From positions 167,355 to 231,354 of the forward strand of contig JAGVSM010001414.1 of NCBI GenBank assembly GCA_022494885.1: a DNA stretch of 64,000 nucleotides, in the 5' to 3' direction. This document shows, in pieces, positions 52,790 through 63,279 of this stretch. The notes below the pieces were generated by a model, which saw only the letters and a program-made list of their open reading frames with translations, had not been told where the DNA came from and searched no databases. A program made the translations under genes and the position numbers. How positions within the stretch are numbered: the first letter of the stretch is position 1; each line of letters opens with the position of its first letter. The stretch comes from Micrasema longulum (taxonomy: Eukaryota; Arthropoda; Insecta; Trichoptera; Brachycentridae).

Positions 52790-53097
52790 TGCGCCGAGAC
52801 AATACGGAAATTCGGCCGCAGGTCACACATGAGCGCTGCAAAATGAAATACACGACGACGTTGATTACGAGTAAGTTCACTAAAATTATTATTTATTTTA
52901 TACCAAGATGTATTAAAATCGTTAAGGGACAAACTAAATAATAAAAAAATGATTTCTGTTACCATTTCCATTATTGTTTTCGGTAACCATTGCCCGTCTA
53001 TCTCATTGGCGATGTCTCGGAACATTAAAGAGTTCCTTAAGCCCACTCTTTAGACCTGTATGTGTAAATTTCTAGACATATCTATTTCATATTTTTG

Positions 53098-54245
53098 TCA
53101 ACAATATTTTGAGTTTGTCTAAATTTTTGTAGACAAGGACTGGATTTAACTCCCTGGGGAGCTGTTTATATTAACATATTACAACAGAGATGAAGAACAT
53201 GAAGAACATTTAAGAGAAGGTAATATGGAAGTCTAGGCATCTATAGGGCTTATGACCTGTCAATGGCTGGTTTAAGTGGCCACTTTACACACTGTGTAAC
53301 ATTCACCATTCTACCTATATTTGAACATCTATATTCCTTCAATTCTTTCATCTGTTGATGTTTGTGAAGTTAAAGAGCTGAAACTTTTATTTATATAAAC
53401 TACCTGGTCCATGAAGAAGTATAAAAATTGAAAAAATAATATTTTCAGGCGTTGCCTAGTATGTAGGTGAAATAATTCAATTAGTTGAACCTCACCTGCA
53501 TAAATAAAGGTTTCAGCTCTTTAACTTCACAAACATCAACAGATGAAAGAATTGAAGGAATATAGATGTTCAAATTTTAAAAATTATCGTACCTGTAAAA
53601 ATAAAGAATGAGGCAAAAGACAACAATAAAATATTATTTGATTTTGTTAACGTTTTGCCAAATAACAAACAGTGTCAGTATAAGATAGTGACAGATCATT
53701 TCCTCGATTTCAATTTTAAATCCAAAATAAACCACCAGATCATGACCCGACAAGTATCGGCACAGCAGCTGATGGTACCACGACATAAAAACTACTATGG
53801 TGACAGAACAATGGATAATGTAGTACCAAAACTGTACAATTTAATACCAGCTGAAAATCGTGAAGAAAAAAACCTAACTTCATTAAAAAAAATAGTAAAA
53901 AAAATATTAAACAGCAAGTGAAACTTAAGTGTTTAACTATATTTTATTCTTTAATTATTATTAAACTATGTACTTACTTATAAATTTAAAAAAAAAATGT
54001 AATGTAACCCGCAGACAAGCTTCGGCTTTGCGGGATCAAAAACACAATTTTGTATATTACTTATTTTTTAAAATGAATAAAACTTAATAAAAAATATTTT
54101 TTTTTTTTGGCAGAATGGTGAATGTTACACAGTGTGTAAAGTGGCCACTTAAACCAGCCATTGACAGGTCATAAGCCCTGTAGATGCCTAGACTTCTATA
54201 TTACCTTCTCTTAAAAGTTCTTCATCTCTGTTGTAATATGTTCAT
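53098..54245. mobile_element. foldback family element interrupted by a LINE fragment
   Basis: The left outer and inner arms run 53098-53335. The centre carries CATCTGTTGATGTTTGTGAA, and the right half starts at about 53400 with CCTGGTCCATGAAGAAGTAT and AGATGAAAGAATTGAAGGAA. It breaks after GATGTTCAAAT near 53575 and resumes at 54110 with GGCAGAATGGTGAATGTTAC, ending GTTGTAATATG near 54240. The roughly 530-bp gap is filled by an RT-bearing LINE 3' end. Confidence 0.87.
53577..54108 (+). pseudogene. LINE 3' end with RT C-terminal remnant, nested in the foldback element
   Basis: The frame to 53921 reads QLMVPRHKNYYGDRTMDNVV PKLYNLIPAENREEKNLTSL KKIVKKIL, the usual '(P)R......YG.R.......PK.(Y/W)N.(L/I)P' RT tail. 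A UTR and a T-rich end at about 54095-54108 follow. It is truncated at the 5' side, as target-primed reverse transcription often leaves it. Confidence 0.8.
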
Positions 54246-55190
54246 ATTTTTGTATTTGGCCTACTAAATAGAATATTCTGATAATGTCTTATCCCGTATG
54301 CACGTGGATATTTTTTGTATTATATAATTATAATTGACAACATATTCTTTATACTTGTGTTTTAATTTGGAAATTGTAAAAATGTAATTGTATCTAATGA
54401 TTATTTTTGACTGTTGTTTAAGGAATAAGAAAGCTCTTGAATATTTAAATTTGCTTCGCGGTAACATTTCTTATAAGGAAACACCTACTTCATTCGTGTT
54501 TTGGAATAATGTCGTTTGTTTAGGCGACTTTGATTTTAACTGGCGCGTCTTGGCGCCGGCCATTAGCTTTATAACAAAACTAATTGTTCTCCTATATTTT
54601 TATACACGCATTGAAATCAGAATTAAGTGACAGTCAAACAGTTAGTTAGACCAGTGGAGAGTGTGACTCGCGCCGTTCCCCCGCAGGGGTAAGCGGAGAG
54701 GATAGAACGCCGTATAACTCTGTCTGCGCATACCGACCTCGCTTCCTCTTCTTCCATAGCCGGAAGTATAAAATATTAATCAGAAAACCAAACGACACTT
54801 ACGCCCTGTTTGTACTCCTAAATTTGTGAGAGAAATAAAGGAAAGTTTAATCAAAAGTGTTTTCTTATATTTCGATTAACAAGACTGCCAAGTTCCAAAA
54901 CCATTAAAACGATACACCCACTATCTACCCGCAGCTATTAAAGAGTCCTGGGGGACTCTGTCAGCTGTGCATAGACAAATATTCCTAAAAATTCAAACTC
55001 TATGCAGATAGGAGATGCAAGGAGGGAGGAGGAGGATGCATGGACACAAGCCAACACGTCGTCCCCACCCTCAGGATCTCCTCAATGCCTCTGTTATTTT
55101 TTATTAAAAAATATCTATTTCTACATACACTTTACACAAATAAACAATGTTTTGTATCGGGACAATGTTTTGTTCTACAAATTGCTGTTT
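54246..55190. other. unassigned; LTR-like patch at 54640-54845
   Basis: A GC-richer patch with TATAAAATATTAA near 54770 and GAGAGAAATAAAGGAAAGTT near 54830 resembles an LTR promoter and poly(A) signal. No partner LTR, primer-binding site or coding domain was found. Confidence 0.3.
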
Positions 55191-55244
55191 TCACGTGGAC
55201 AACGGTCGAGCTCTGGGACAAAACAATGATGTAATGTCTACGTG

Positions 55245-55915
55245 TAAACGCCACTTTACAAATAATCATCGACAGTCCCAGTGAGCTCACATCTCAACTA
55301 AAATCCCACGTCTTTCGTTCATCAATTTTTAAATCAGAAAATAAAATAGCTTATTAAGAAAGTGAGGTTCAGTAAATAATTGTTTTTTTTTAAATGACGC
55401 TACATAAATCATTAAAATATTATTATCATTATTCTTATAAGAAAAATTGTTTCTATGTTTTTCATAATTTATATTCATTAATTACGAATGTAAAGGACTT
55501 TAAATAATTGGTACACATATTATTCATATTTTTATGTATTTATTTGCTTTTTATTTGTCTTTTATTATTTATATATAATATTTGTATATAAGTTACATGT
55601 ATTCTTGGCACATACAAATACTTCATATTTGTATAATAACGATTTTAAATTTCTTACATTTGATTAGCTAGGTATTTATAATTAAGTAGTTTTAGTTTTT
55701 CTTTTGTATGTTTTTGTTTTATTAGTATAGGACTACTTATGCTCTGAAGATAAAAATCTCCATCTTAGAACAGGCTGAGTCATGTTAGATGGAGACAATC
55801 ATAAACAGAAAACACTCCGTTTTCATTTGACATTAATTAGTTTTATATAGATTCCCTGTTATTGAGAATGTTTATTAATTTTTTGCAATAAATTTATAAA
55901 ATAAAATAAATAAAT
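55245..55915 (+). pseudogene. LINE 3' end with short RT tail
   Basis: The frame IIIDSPSELTSQLKSHVFRS SIF matches IIDSPSQFRFQLKSHFF at 62860, the last residues of an RT C-terminus. The 3' UTR ends with AAATAAAATAAATAAATAAA near 55900. Confidence 0.65.
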
Positions 55916-55919
55916 AAAG

Positions 55920-56760
55920 ATTCCACTGATTGTATATATGAATATAATGTTGTATTAAATTTATGTTTTAAATAAACATTGTATATACCTCTAGAGACGG
56001 TCGAAGCGTAAAGGAGACTGCTACCCTGTGTGACGTCACCCACAGTTTCACGTTGCAATTTCGTGAAATGAATTTCAATGCTGTGTTCTCCCTGTGATTG
56101 GTTCTGGTTCGGACTCCGTGAAAAGTCATTTTTTCCATTTTTCTTTGCGCTGTCTCACTGTTGATTACTTTTGCAAGGTAATCAACTGGATTGGGTTATT
56201 TGGAACTTTTTACGTCGCTTAAAGGATATTGAATGCATTCAGAAATGAACTGTCATTTATTTTACAATTCGCCTAAGGGGTATTTACAAAAATACATAGG
56301 TAAGTTCAAACTTAGTAGGTAATAAATAAGTAAGAAAAGAAGTGCAGGAACCACAAAAACCCGCTGCAATGCAAATAAACAGTATAAATCTGCGTAACAA
56401 AAAAAAAACATTATAGTTTCATAATTAGTTAGGTCACATTATTTTATTGTTAATTTTTTTTATAATGGAAAAAAATAAATAAATACAAAAATATAATTGA
56501 GTATTAAATGTCAAACGCCTGAATGTCCATGCAATTTTTTTCGGCATTTTTTTACAGCGTAGATGAAAAAGGAAAATTTCAAAACTATTTTTTTAATTCC
56601 TTTATTTATTTATGAAACGTTTGAGAATTTTTTTAACATACTGTGATGCAACTTGTGAACTCCTATTATTGACTTCTTTGTAATTTGTTTTTTTTAAATA
56701 ATTAAGTAAAATACAGCTGTTGGTTATCCAAATAAAGAATAAGAATTAAAAGAAAAGACT
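55920..56760. other. intergenic; promoter-like patch of unknown origin
   Basis: A less AT-rich patch at 56000-56220 contains TGTGACGTCACCC (CRE-like) and GTGATTGGTTC (CCAAT-like). A GTAAGT word follows an open stretch near 56300. No gene is supported. Confidence 0.35.
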
Positions 56761-56764
56761 AGAA

Positions 56765-57105
56765 ACCTTTACTATGTGGGTGAGATTCATTCGGCTGAAT
56801 CGATTTACCTACTAAACAACGCCTGAAACCAATTTCCCAAGTTTAATACTTCTCCTTTTACCAGTTAATTGATTCAACAATGTTTTGAGTATGTGCAAAT
56901 GTTTGCAAAGTGGCTGGATTTCCTCCCTAATAAGTTATTTATATGTAATTTTTTTGCAACAGAGAGGGAAAACATTTTTGATAAGGGAATATGGAAGTCT
57001 AGGCATTTACAGGGCCAATGAACTGTCTTTGGCTGGTTTAAGTGGCCACTTTACACACTGGGTAACATTAAACACTCTGCCTATGTTTAAACATCCATAA
57101 GTCAA
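56765..57105. mobile_element. foldback family, divergent subfamily copy
   Basis: CAACGCCTGAAACCAATTTC (centre), TTGATTCAACAATGTTTTGA (outer end) and the arm GCAACAGAGAGGGAAAACAT, AAGTCTAGGCATTTACAGGG, GTGGCCACTTTACACACTG. The centre precedes the outer end, so the copy is rearranged relative to 42568-43082. Confidence 0.75.
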
Positions 57106-57475
57106 AAGCCACCAGTCGCCTCAGTCATAAACCTTAGAAATTGATCCTAGAACATCAAGAATTTTAGACAAACGTGTCCAACGCCTACACAACGAGTTAA
57201 ACTTATCTCTACTCGATTTCCTTTTGCAGGAGCATCCGAGTTAAAAACACTCGTCCCTGAACGGACCTAAGACTCTGACCCTGGCCAAAACGTTGGTGAA
57301 AAAGTTATTTACCCAATTTAAAAATAAGTTAAAGAATAATCTTACTTGTTGTGTGTTATTAAAATTAATTGAAGAAGTTGTTCTAAAAACAGCAATTGTC
57401 TATTTTTTGCAATTTGATTTTTTTTAATGTGTGATTAAAAAAAAAAATCCTATCACTCACACAAACGAATTCTTC
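57106..57475. other. nothing recognised
   Basis: A short GC-richer segment near 57180-57290 could not be assigned. Confidence 0.35.
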
Positions 57476-57479
57476 TTCT

Positions 57480-57873
57480 TCTTCTTATACGCCCGTTTCT
57501 CTCCACTGCTGGATATAAAGTTTTTCCAAACTTTTCCATATTTTTCATATCCCATGAGTTTGAAAATGTCATCAGTCCATCTCCTGGGTGGATTCCCTAC
57601 ATTCCTTTTATTTTCAAAGGGTCTTTAATTAAGTACTTCGGGGATCCACCTATCAAATTCTTGTCTCGCTTCATGACCCGCCCACTGCCATCTTTGTCTT
57701 CCCACTCTTCCTGCAATATCGGTCACCTTTGCACGGCGTCTTATCTCTTCATTCCTTATTCTGTCTTTTAAAGAGACGCCCGACATTTGTCTTTCCATAG
57801 ACCGCTGAGTGCACTTTATTTTGTGGACACTTCTGGCAGTGAGTAACATGGTTTCAAGACGATATGTTGTCAC
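57480..57873 (-). pseudogene. non-LTR RT C-terminal remnant ('KVTDIAGRVGRQRWQWAGH' type)
   Basis: The 82-codon frame reads CTQRSMERQMSGVSLKDRIR, NEEIRRRAKVTDIAGRVGRQ, RWQWAGHEARQEFDRWIPEV. This is the highly recognisable end of a widespread insect non-LTR RT family: repeats of '+VTQRAMER.MLGVSLRDRIRN..IR+RT+V.DI......LKWQWAGH'. Broken downstream; no catalytic motifs. Confidence 0.85.
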
Positions 57874-57979
57874 CTGCAGAACTCAATAATTGATGCCTCC
57901 TTCTTCATTGTAGATTTCCTTGTTTCTGAAAACGTTTTCCATATTAATATGTTATGTAATATTTTTTATTCGTAGTATT

Positions 57980-58130
57980 CTTTAATAATATGCATGCTTT
58001 TAATTTCTACTTTGTTGTATTCTAACTCAACACGAGGCTCTTGGCCTAAAAGAGTTAGGAATACGTAATTAATTGTTTGAAATATGTGTCTTAATATAAA
58101 TAAATGAATAAATAATACAGTAATAACAAA
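57980..58130 (+). repeat. LINE 3' end (family of 37240-37975)
   Basis: TTGTATTCTAACTCAACACG, GGCTCTTGGCCTAAAAGAGT and an AATAAATGAATAAATAAT tail match the 3' UTR at 37855-37975. The inverted copy at 60660-60750 shares the hairpin GGCCAAAAGCC. Confidence 0.65.
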
Positions 58131-58865
58131 TTGACAATGTTTAATTTAATACTTGTATTTTTTCTATTAAGTATCCCTATTTTCTTCTTATCATAATCTA
58201 TCAATTGACTTAAAAGCATGAAATAATATTACGTTAACTATTTCCAATATTTGGAAAATTCTTTTTTTTTTTTCGTTTTTATATAATTTTGCGTATTTTT
58301 TTACTGAAAACAGAAAACGTCAAAAACTTCATTGCTGTTTTATTTAATATTTAATTTAATACGTTAAAAATATTTAAATAATTTTCGAGTTCAATAAACT
58401 GCTGTAATAAAAAACAAATGATGTAAAAAACATGGCAGAGGCAATGAATGATACAAAGTACAATGCATTTATTCACATGTTTGTTTTTGTTGCATCTATC
58501 TATGTAGGTAAACCCATACTAATATAGAGGCAAGTTATATATATATATATGTGGTATTGGTAGGGCATTGTACCCGTAAGTGACAACAAGGCGATCCACA
58601 ATCATTCGCTCAAATATTTTTACATTCTCTCGAATGACAATGGACCACCTAGCTGTCATCACTTATCATACCTCCCAAAAGTACGAATATCATATTTTTA
58701 TGATTTTTTTAATGCACATATATATGTGTAGTAAAAACGTAATATAACGTTTTAAAGGACGTTGTATCTTGTCTAAAAGTCACATAAAAGTTACAAAAAA
58801 AGTTACAGAAACCTCTGTAATAGTTTTTTTAAATCTTATTGGCGAAGGTTGTTTATGGTATAATT
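58131..58865. other. AT-rich stretch, nothing recognised
   Basis: A (TA)n microsatellite lies near 58537-58550. Nothing else was seen. Confidence 0.4.
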
Positions 58866-58869
58866 TTAT

Positions 58870-59388
58870 TCCACTATAGTAGCGATGGCGCTAGACCGAT
58901 GTGGTCTTTAGTTTGGGGACAATAATAGAAAATTAAGGATTGACAGAAGACACAAGTTTTGGGGTTCAAAAGTGTATTTATTACTTGACGAATAAATATA
59001 AATTGTATTATGTCGCGCAAGTATTACGGCGATAAGGAGTTGAACTGGCTGTACTTAAACTACATGCTGGAACTGATTTGATGCCTGACTGAGTTGAATT
59101 GATTGGGCTAACTTGTCGGGCTGACTGGGCGTTGCCACGCCTTGTGGTCTCTTTAGGCCTTGCTGCTTTGTTTTTCATGTCTCTATGGCGTGAATGTACT
59201 GCAGGAAGTTGCTCTTATCTAGATAAACTTTTTGTGTGAAATACTGTTAGTCTTGCGTAATATGATGTATTATGTTTGATATAAAATGATGACTTGCTTC
59301 ATTGATCGTCGTTCTATTTTAAGTTAAATGATTGTACGCATGTGTATCATCTATCCACGGATTATAACCCCCCCCATGAGTAACAATT
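58870..59388 (-). repeat. candidate solo LTR
   Basis: On the minus strand it begins TGTTACTCATGGGGGGGG and, after about 350 bp of mixed-composition sequence, has AATAAATACACTTTTGAACC (poly(A)-signal-like), then CTTGTGTCTTCTGTCAATCC. The layout (TG start, internal poly(A) signal, U5-like tail) fits an LTR. No second LTR or internal coding region is seen, and the 3' border is unclear. Confidence 0.4.
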
Positions 59389-59392
59389 TTTT

Positions 59393-59600
59393 TTATTTTG
59401 TTAATCTTTGTTTTTAATTTTTGTATAAAATTGTAAGATTCAATATGTCCATGTATTTATAATTTTCTCAAACTGAACGGTTTGGGTGGGTAGGAAGAAA
59501 TTGCCTTAAGGCAATATGCCCGCTTTTATATGTATATATATTTTATGTCTATAAAGACATGTGTCTATAAAGTGTCAAATAAAAAAATAAAAAAATAACA
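59393..59600 (+). repeat. LINE family 2, 3' end
   Basis: GTTAATCTTTGTTTTTAATT, TCTCAAACTGAACGGTTTGG, GAAGAAATTGCCTTAAGGCA (hairpin) and an A/T tail match 35170-35376. It abuts the candidate LTR. Confidence 0.8.
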
Positions 59601-60655
59601 TACCACTAAGTACCAACAAGTAACCAAATGTCCATTATTTTTTTTCATATCAAGATAAAATAAACTTAGCAAAACCGCTTTAAACCGTTTATTCACTATC
59701 CTCCAAAATTATCGGTTTTGTGACGTTTGAGGTTTTTAAAACGAAGTCTTCAATTGGTTAAGATTATTTTTCAGAATAAAACCACATCTTCAAGTAGAAA
59801 TAATATCCCAGGTACAGTCTCCTTTATCTTGGGATTAACATCATTAGATCAAATTGGCTTCTCGAAGCTTCAAATGCAATATACAGGTCTTCAGAGAGCT
59901 CCGAATGGCTGTAAAACGAGTCAATTTACTTTACTGACTGTAGACTTTTTATCGAGCTCGAATCTTTAGTCACAAACCTATTTGTATTCTTTCTTTTCTC
60001 GTGCTTTAAATTGGTTAAAATTATCCAAGATGTAATTTTTATATTTTCTGTGTCCGGGCGAATGAAGAATACCGTTTTGTGGATGAAATAGAACCCTGGG
60101 CGAGTGTTTCATTACTCTTTGTCAGTAACCTGTAAATGAACATGTTTAGAAAAAAATGCACCCGTATTCAATTTTTATTGAGAAAACTTAATTTTACTTT
60201 GTAGATAAAATTGACGATAAATTTTAACTTTCCATTCGAATACGGACCAAAGCGATTTATTTCTTGTTTCTTATTTTTTTATTTTTAGTGGTTTAATTCT
60301 TTATATCGTTATGTAAGACGTATATTGTTGTGATTTAAATGTGTTTTAAAATGTGAACGTTAAAAGTTTTCTTCCTTTTAATAAAAAATATTTCTTAATT
60401 TAATTTGCAGGTTTTAAGAAAGTGTCTTGTAAATATTATACGTCTAAGGTTTTGACCATTTTATAATAACTACAATAAAAGTGTCACAAAGCATTTTCCC
60501 TCCCTAATCAAAAGCCATAGAACCTTCCTACAATTTGTTTTGTAGTGGTTGGAACGATAAATTGTAAAGGTGATCATTTGCACGGGAAACCTCATTGAGA
60601 ACACTTTTTTTTTTTAATTTTCATTTTTTCATGCAAACACATATATATTATAAAA
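59601..60655. other. AT-rich stretch, nothing recognised
   Basis: An 80-codon plus frame at 59727-59969 has no motif. No gene is supported. Confidence 0.4.
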
Positions 60656-60659
60656 AATA

Positions 60660-60750
60660 ATAATAGCGTATTTCTAACTTTATGAGGCCAAAAGCCTGTG
60701 TTGAGTTGGGATATAACATAATGGAAAGTGGAAGCATGTACATTATTATT
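60660..60750 (-). repeat. LINE 3' end (family of 37240-37975), short
   Basis: On the minus strand CTTCCACTTTCCATTATGTT, ATATCCCAACTCAACACAGG and CTTTTGGCCTCATAAAG match the 37855 3' UTR. Confidence 0.6.
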
Positions 60751-60859
60751 TTATTTTATTTATTTGGATAACCAACAGCTATAGTTATCTTTTATATATA
60801 TATAACAAAACAAAGAACAAATAAGCCAATTACAAGTTTTCATAATTTTTTTGTTATTA

Positions 60860-61760
60860 TTATTATTTAACACTTTATATGCATAAACAATATATATACA
60901 TATAAGGGCGGGCATATTGCCTTAAGGCGATTTCTTCCTACCTACCCAAACCGTTCAGTTTGAGAAAATTACAAGTGCAGGGACATATTTTAAGGAATTA
61001 TACTGAATTTTAAAACAAGTGTACAAAATTAAAAACAAAAATTAATTGAATGAAACAATTAACACTATGCTATGAAGAGAGGAGAGGACATGGGAAGGAA
61101 ATAAGAGAGAGAAGGGAAATTTTTTAATATTTAGATAGTGACATTTCAATCTTGATTTAAATGGAAATAAAGAAGGGGCTTCTCTAACATAAGTGGGTAG
61201 ATTATTCCACAATTGAGCAGCTACAATTGTGAAAGAGTAGGCAAGTAAATTAGAGCGGTGAAAGACTATTAAAATGGTTCTCTAGTTACTAGAACAAAAA
61301 GATAGTCCATGTTGTAAAAGAGGTTAAAAAAAAAATTCAGATAAACAGACAAAGTGGGATTATTTAAAATGAAGAAGTGATAGAATGTGAATGTTTCTTT
61401 TATGCCTGATACTGAGCCAGTGTAGTTGCGTGCGATATTCGGTTATGTAGTTGAATTTGCGAAGGTTAATGATATAACGTATACAAACATTCTGCAATCG
61501 TTCCAACTTATCAAGCAACTCAGAGTTAGCGTCTGGATAACATACATCTGCACAGTCAAAAAGTGGAAGAAGTAAGCTCTGAACAAATGTTTGCCTAAGA
61601 TTAATTGGCAAGAAATTCTGCAATATTTTAAATGAGTGCAAACTGCTACAAAGATTACGTCTAACTTCGTTAACCTGATCGTTCCACCTAAATGCTTATG
61701 TTTGACAATACCTAAGTTTTTGACTTTTGAAGTTTTTGAAGACACTTTGAAGTCATAAAT
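60860..61760 (-). pseudogene. LINE family 2 with RT thumb/C-terminal remnant
   Basis: On the minus strand a decayed frame gives VKNLGIV (about 61730), then NLRQTFVQSLLLPLFDCADV, SELLDKLERLQNVCIRYIIN L and YRTQLHWLSIRHKRNIHILS. Further frameshifted, QLWNNLPT-like sequence follows, then the 3' UTR ending in the TTGCCTTAAGGC-type hairpin at about 60905-60935. This copy links the RT tail to the 3' UTR family at 35020 and 59393. Multiple frameshifts. Confidence 0.82.
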
Positions 61761-61843
61761 GGAATTTCTGTTCCTTCTAATTTGAAATGAGGAAGTGTGG
61801 AAAAATTCACTTTTGAATGCATTTTTTTTACTACCAACAAGTA

Positions 61844-61958
61844 TAATTTGTTATATAAATAAAGGACGAGTGATACTTTAATCCATGAATTTGGATATTT
61901 TGATATTCCAAATTTGTGGATTAAAGTTTCACTCGTCTTTTATTTATATAATAAATTA
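61844..61958. repeat. long palindrome with about 55-bp arms
   Basis: The left arm 61844-61898 and right arm 61903-61958 are reverse complements with a few mismatches and a 4-nt loop (TTTG region). They share TATATAAATAAA(A)GACGAGTG and CTTTAATCCA. A transcript would fold into a long hairpin. Confidence 0.88.
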
Positions 61959-62510
61959 CAATGAACTTCCATCAAGAATTTTCACTTACAAACTTAAAAG
62001 TATAATTTGGGTTAAGTATAAATTACAGGAAAATCTTGTATGACCATCCTGCTGGGATCTCATATTGTAACCGCATGACTTGACATGTGTCAATGACTAT
62101 TATGAATGTTCCATGTTAAATATAATGCAAAAATAAATAAAAAACATTGTAAAGAGTGATTTATTATCTCTAAGTATTAAATAATATCGTGGCGGTTCCA
62201 TATATCAAAAATAAGTTTAAACCCCCCTTATCGATATGTAGAGAGGAGGTTTGTTTGCGTTGGTAACGAATTCGGAACGTTATTTAGGTGTTCGTAGTCA
62301 GCTCTTTGCAATCGTTAAATTTTAACAATAAGTCGTAAAACTGACAAATTTTCCAATAAATAAAATTCTCCGCGGCCAGAGTACTTTAAAAATACGGTGA
62401 CCACTCAAATAGCGTGTGAATTCGGGTCAAATAAACAATAATTTTTATTTAACAATGAAACCAATTTAAATTGTTCACAATTTTGAATAACATCGAATGT
62501 TAGTAAATAA
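61959..62510. other. nothing recognised
   Basis: No gene or repeat family could be supported here. Confidence 0.4.
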
Positions 62511-62645
62511 TTGTTTATAACCACTTACCGACTTTACTTTTCTTTGTCTACTGGTTTTGAGATGTACCCGTCTCATTGTCAGGACACTAATTCCACTAAC
62601 AGATATACCCACTAGGATACACCTTCGCCATAGTAGTTGAAGCGT
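62510..62645 (-). repeat. element end with hammerhead-like core, copy 2
   Basis: On the minus strand CTGACAATGAGACGGGTACA, TCTC, AAAACCAGTAGACAAAG. Same order as 44150-44320, including TATGGCGAAGGTGT-type flanks. The core is decayed (G8 and G12 changed). Confidence 0.45.
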
Positions 62646-62744
62646 AAGAATGAGAATAAGATGAAATGACTCCAAGATACCAATCGGACCTTTGTATTTG
62701 GAAAAATAAGTCTCAAAGAAAATCTACTTCTAGGTCAGCATTTG

Positions 62745-63035
62745 ATTCAGGAAGACGAAAACTTGTCGAAATCCGGCGCTCCCAAACACTAAATTTGAAG
62801 ATCGGGTTTTTGCCGTTGCCGGCCCCTCTGCCTATCCATTGCCTTCAAACTTTCGAATCATCGACAGTCCCAGTCAGTTCAGATTCCAACTAAAATCTCA
62901 CTTCTTTAGATTGTCGTGCCCACAATTTTAAATCACTTGTCACTTTTGTTTAGTTAGAATGTAAGTTTGAGTATACAATTGTATAACGCCCTTGAGGTGA
63001 TTTTTCACAAAAAAGGCGCTATATAAATTAGCCAT
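62745..63035 (+). pseudogene. L2/CR1-like LINE 3' end with RT C-terminal remnant
   Basis: A frame reads PNTKFEDRVFAVAGPSAYPL and PSNFRIIDSPSQFRFQLKSH FFRLSCPQF, the RT tail pattern 'T+FG.R.F.VAGP..WN.LP...R.....F+..LK+.LF'. The 3' UTR ends CCTTGAGGTGATTTTTCACA and GGCGCTATATAAATTA, a 3' end style common in L2/CR1-type LINEs. An ATT microsatellite follows. Confidence 0.75.
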
Positions 63036-63060
63036 ATATTATTATTATTATTATTATTAG
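63036..63060 (+). repeat. (ATT)n microsatellite at the LINE 3' end
   Basis: About seven to eight ATT units directly follow the GCGCTATATAAATTA end, as is usual for LINEs that end in a short tandem repeat. Confidence 0.9.
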
Positions 63061-63061
63061 A

Positions 63062-63270
63062 GTGTAGATTTTTAGATAATTTTTGTTACCAATTTTGTGA
63101 AATTACAAGATTCAGAATAATTACCTAGAATATGTCCATGTACTTGTAATTTTCTCAAACTAAACTTTTTGGGTATGTAGGAAGAAATGACCGTCGGGCA
63201 ATATGCCCAGTCTTGTATGTTTATACATTGTATTTGTATATACGTAAAGCGTTTAACAAATAAATAAATA
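63062..63270 (+). repeat. LINE family 2, 3' end (diverged)
   Basis: ATGTCCATGTACTTGTAATT, CTCAAACTAAACTTTTTGGG, GTAGGAAGAAATGACCGTCG and an AACAAATAAATAAATAATG tail match 59393-59600. The terminal hairpin has decayed. Confidence 0.72.
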
Positions 63271-63279
63271 ATGAGCTTG

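Noticed and set aside
56885..57100. 71-codon plus frame with apparent structure, and similar frames at 39710 and 45502.
   Set aside because: These frames are translations of the foldback arm in different copies. They differ in frame and stop positions, so they are not coding.
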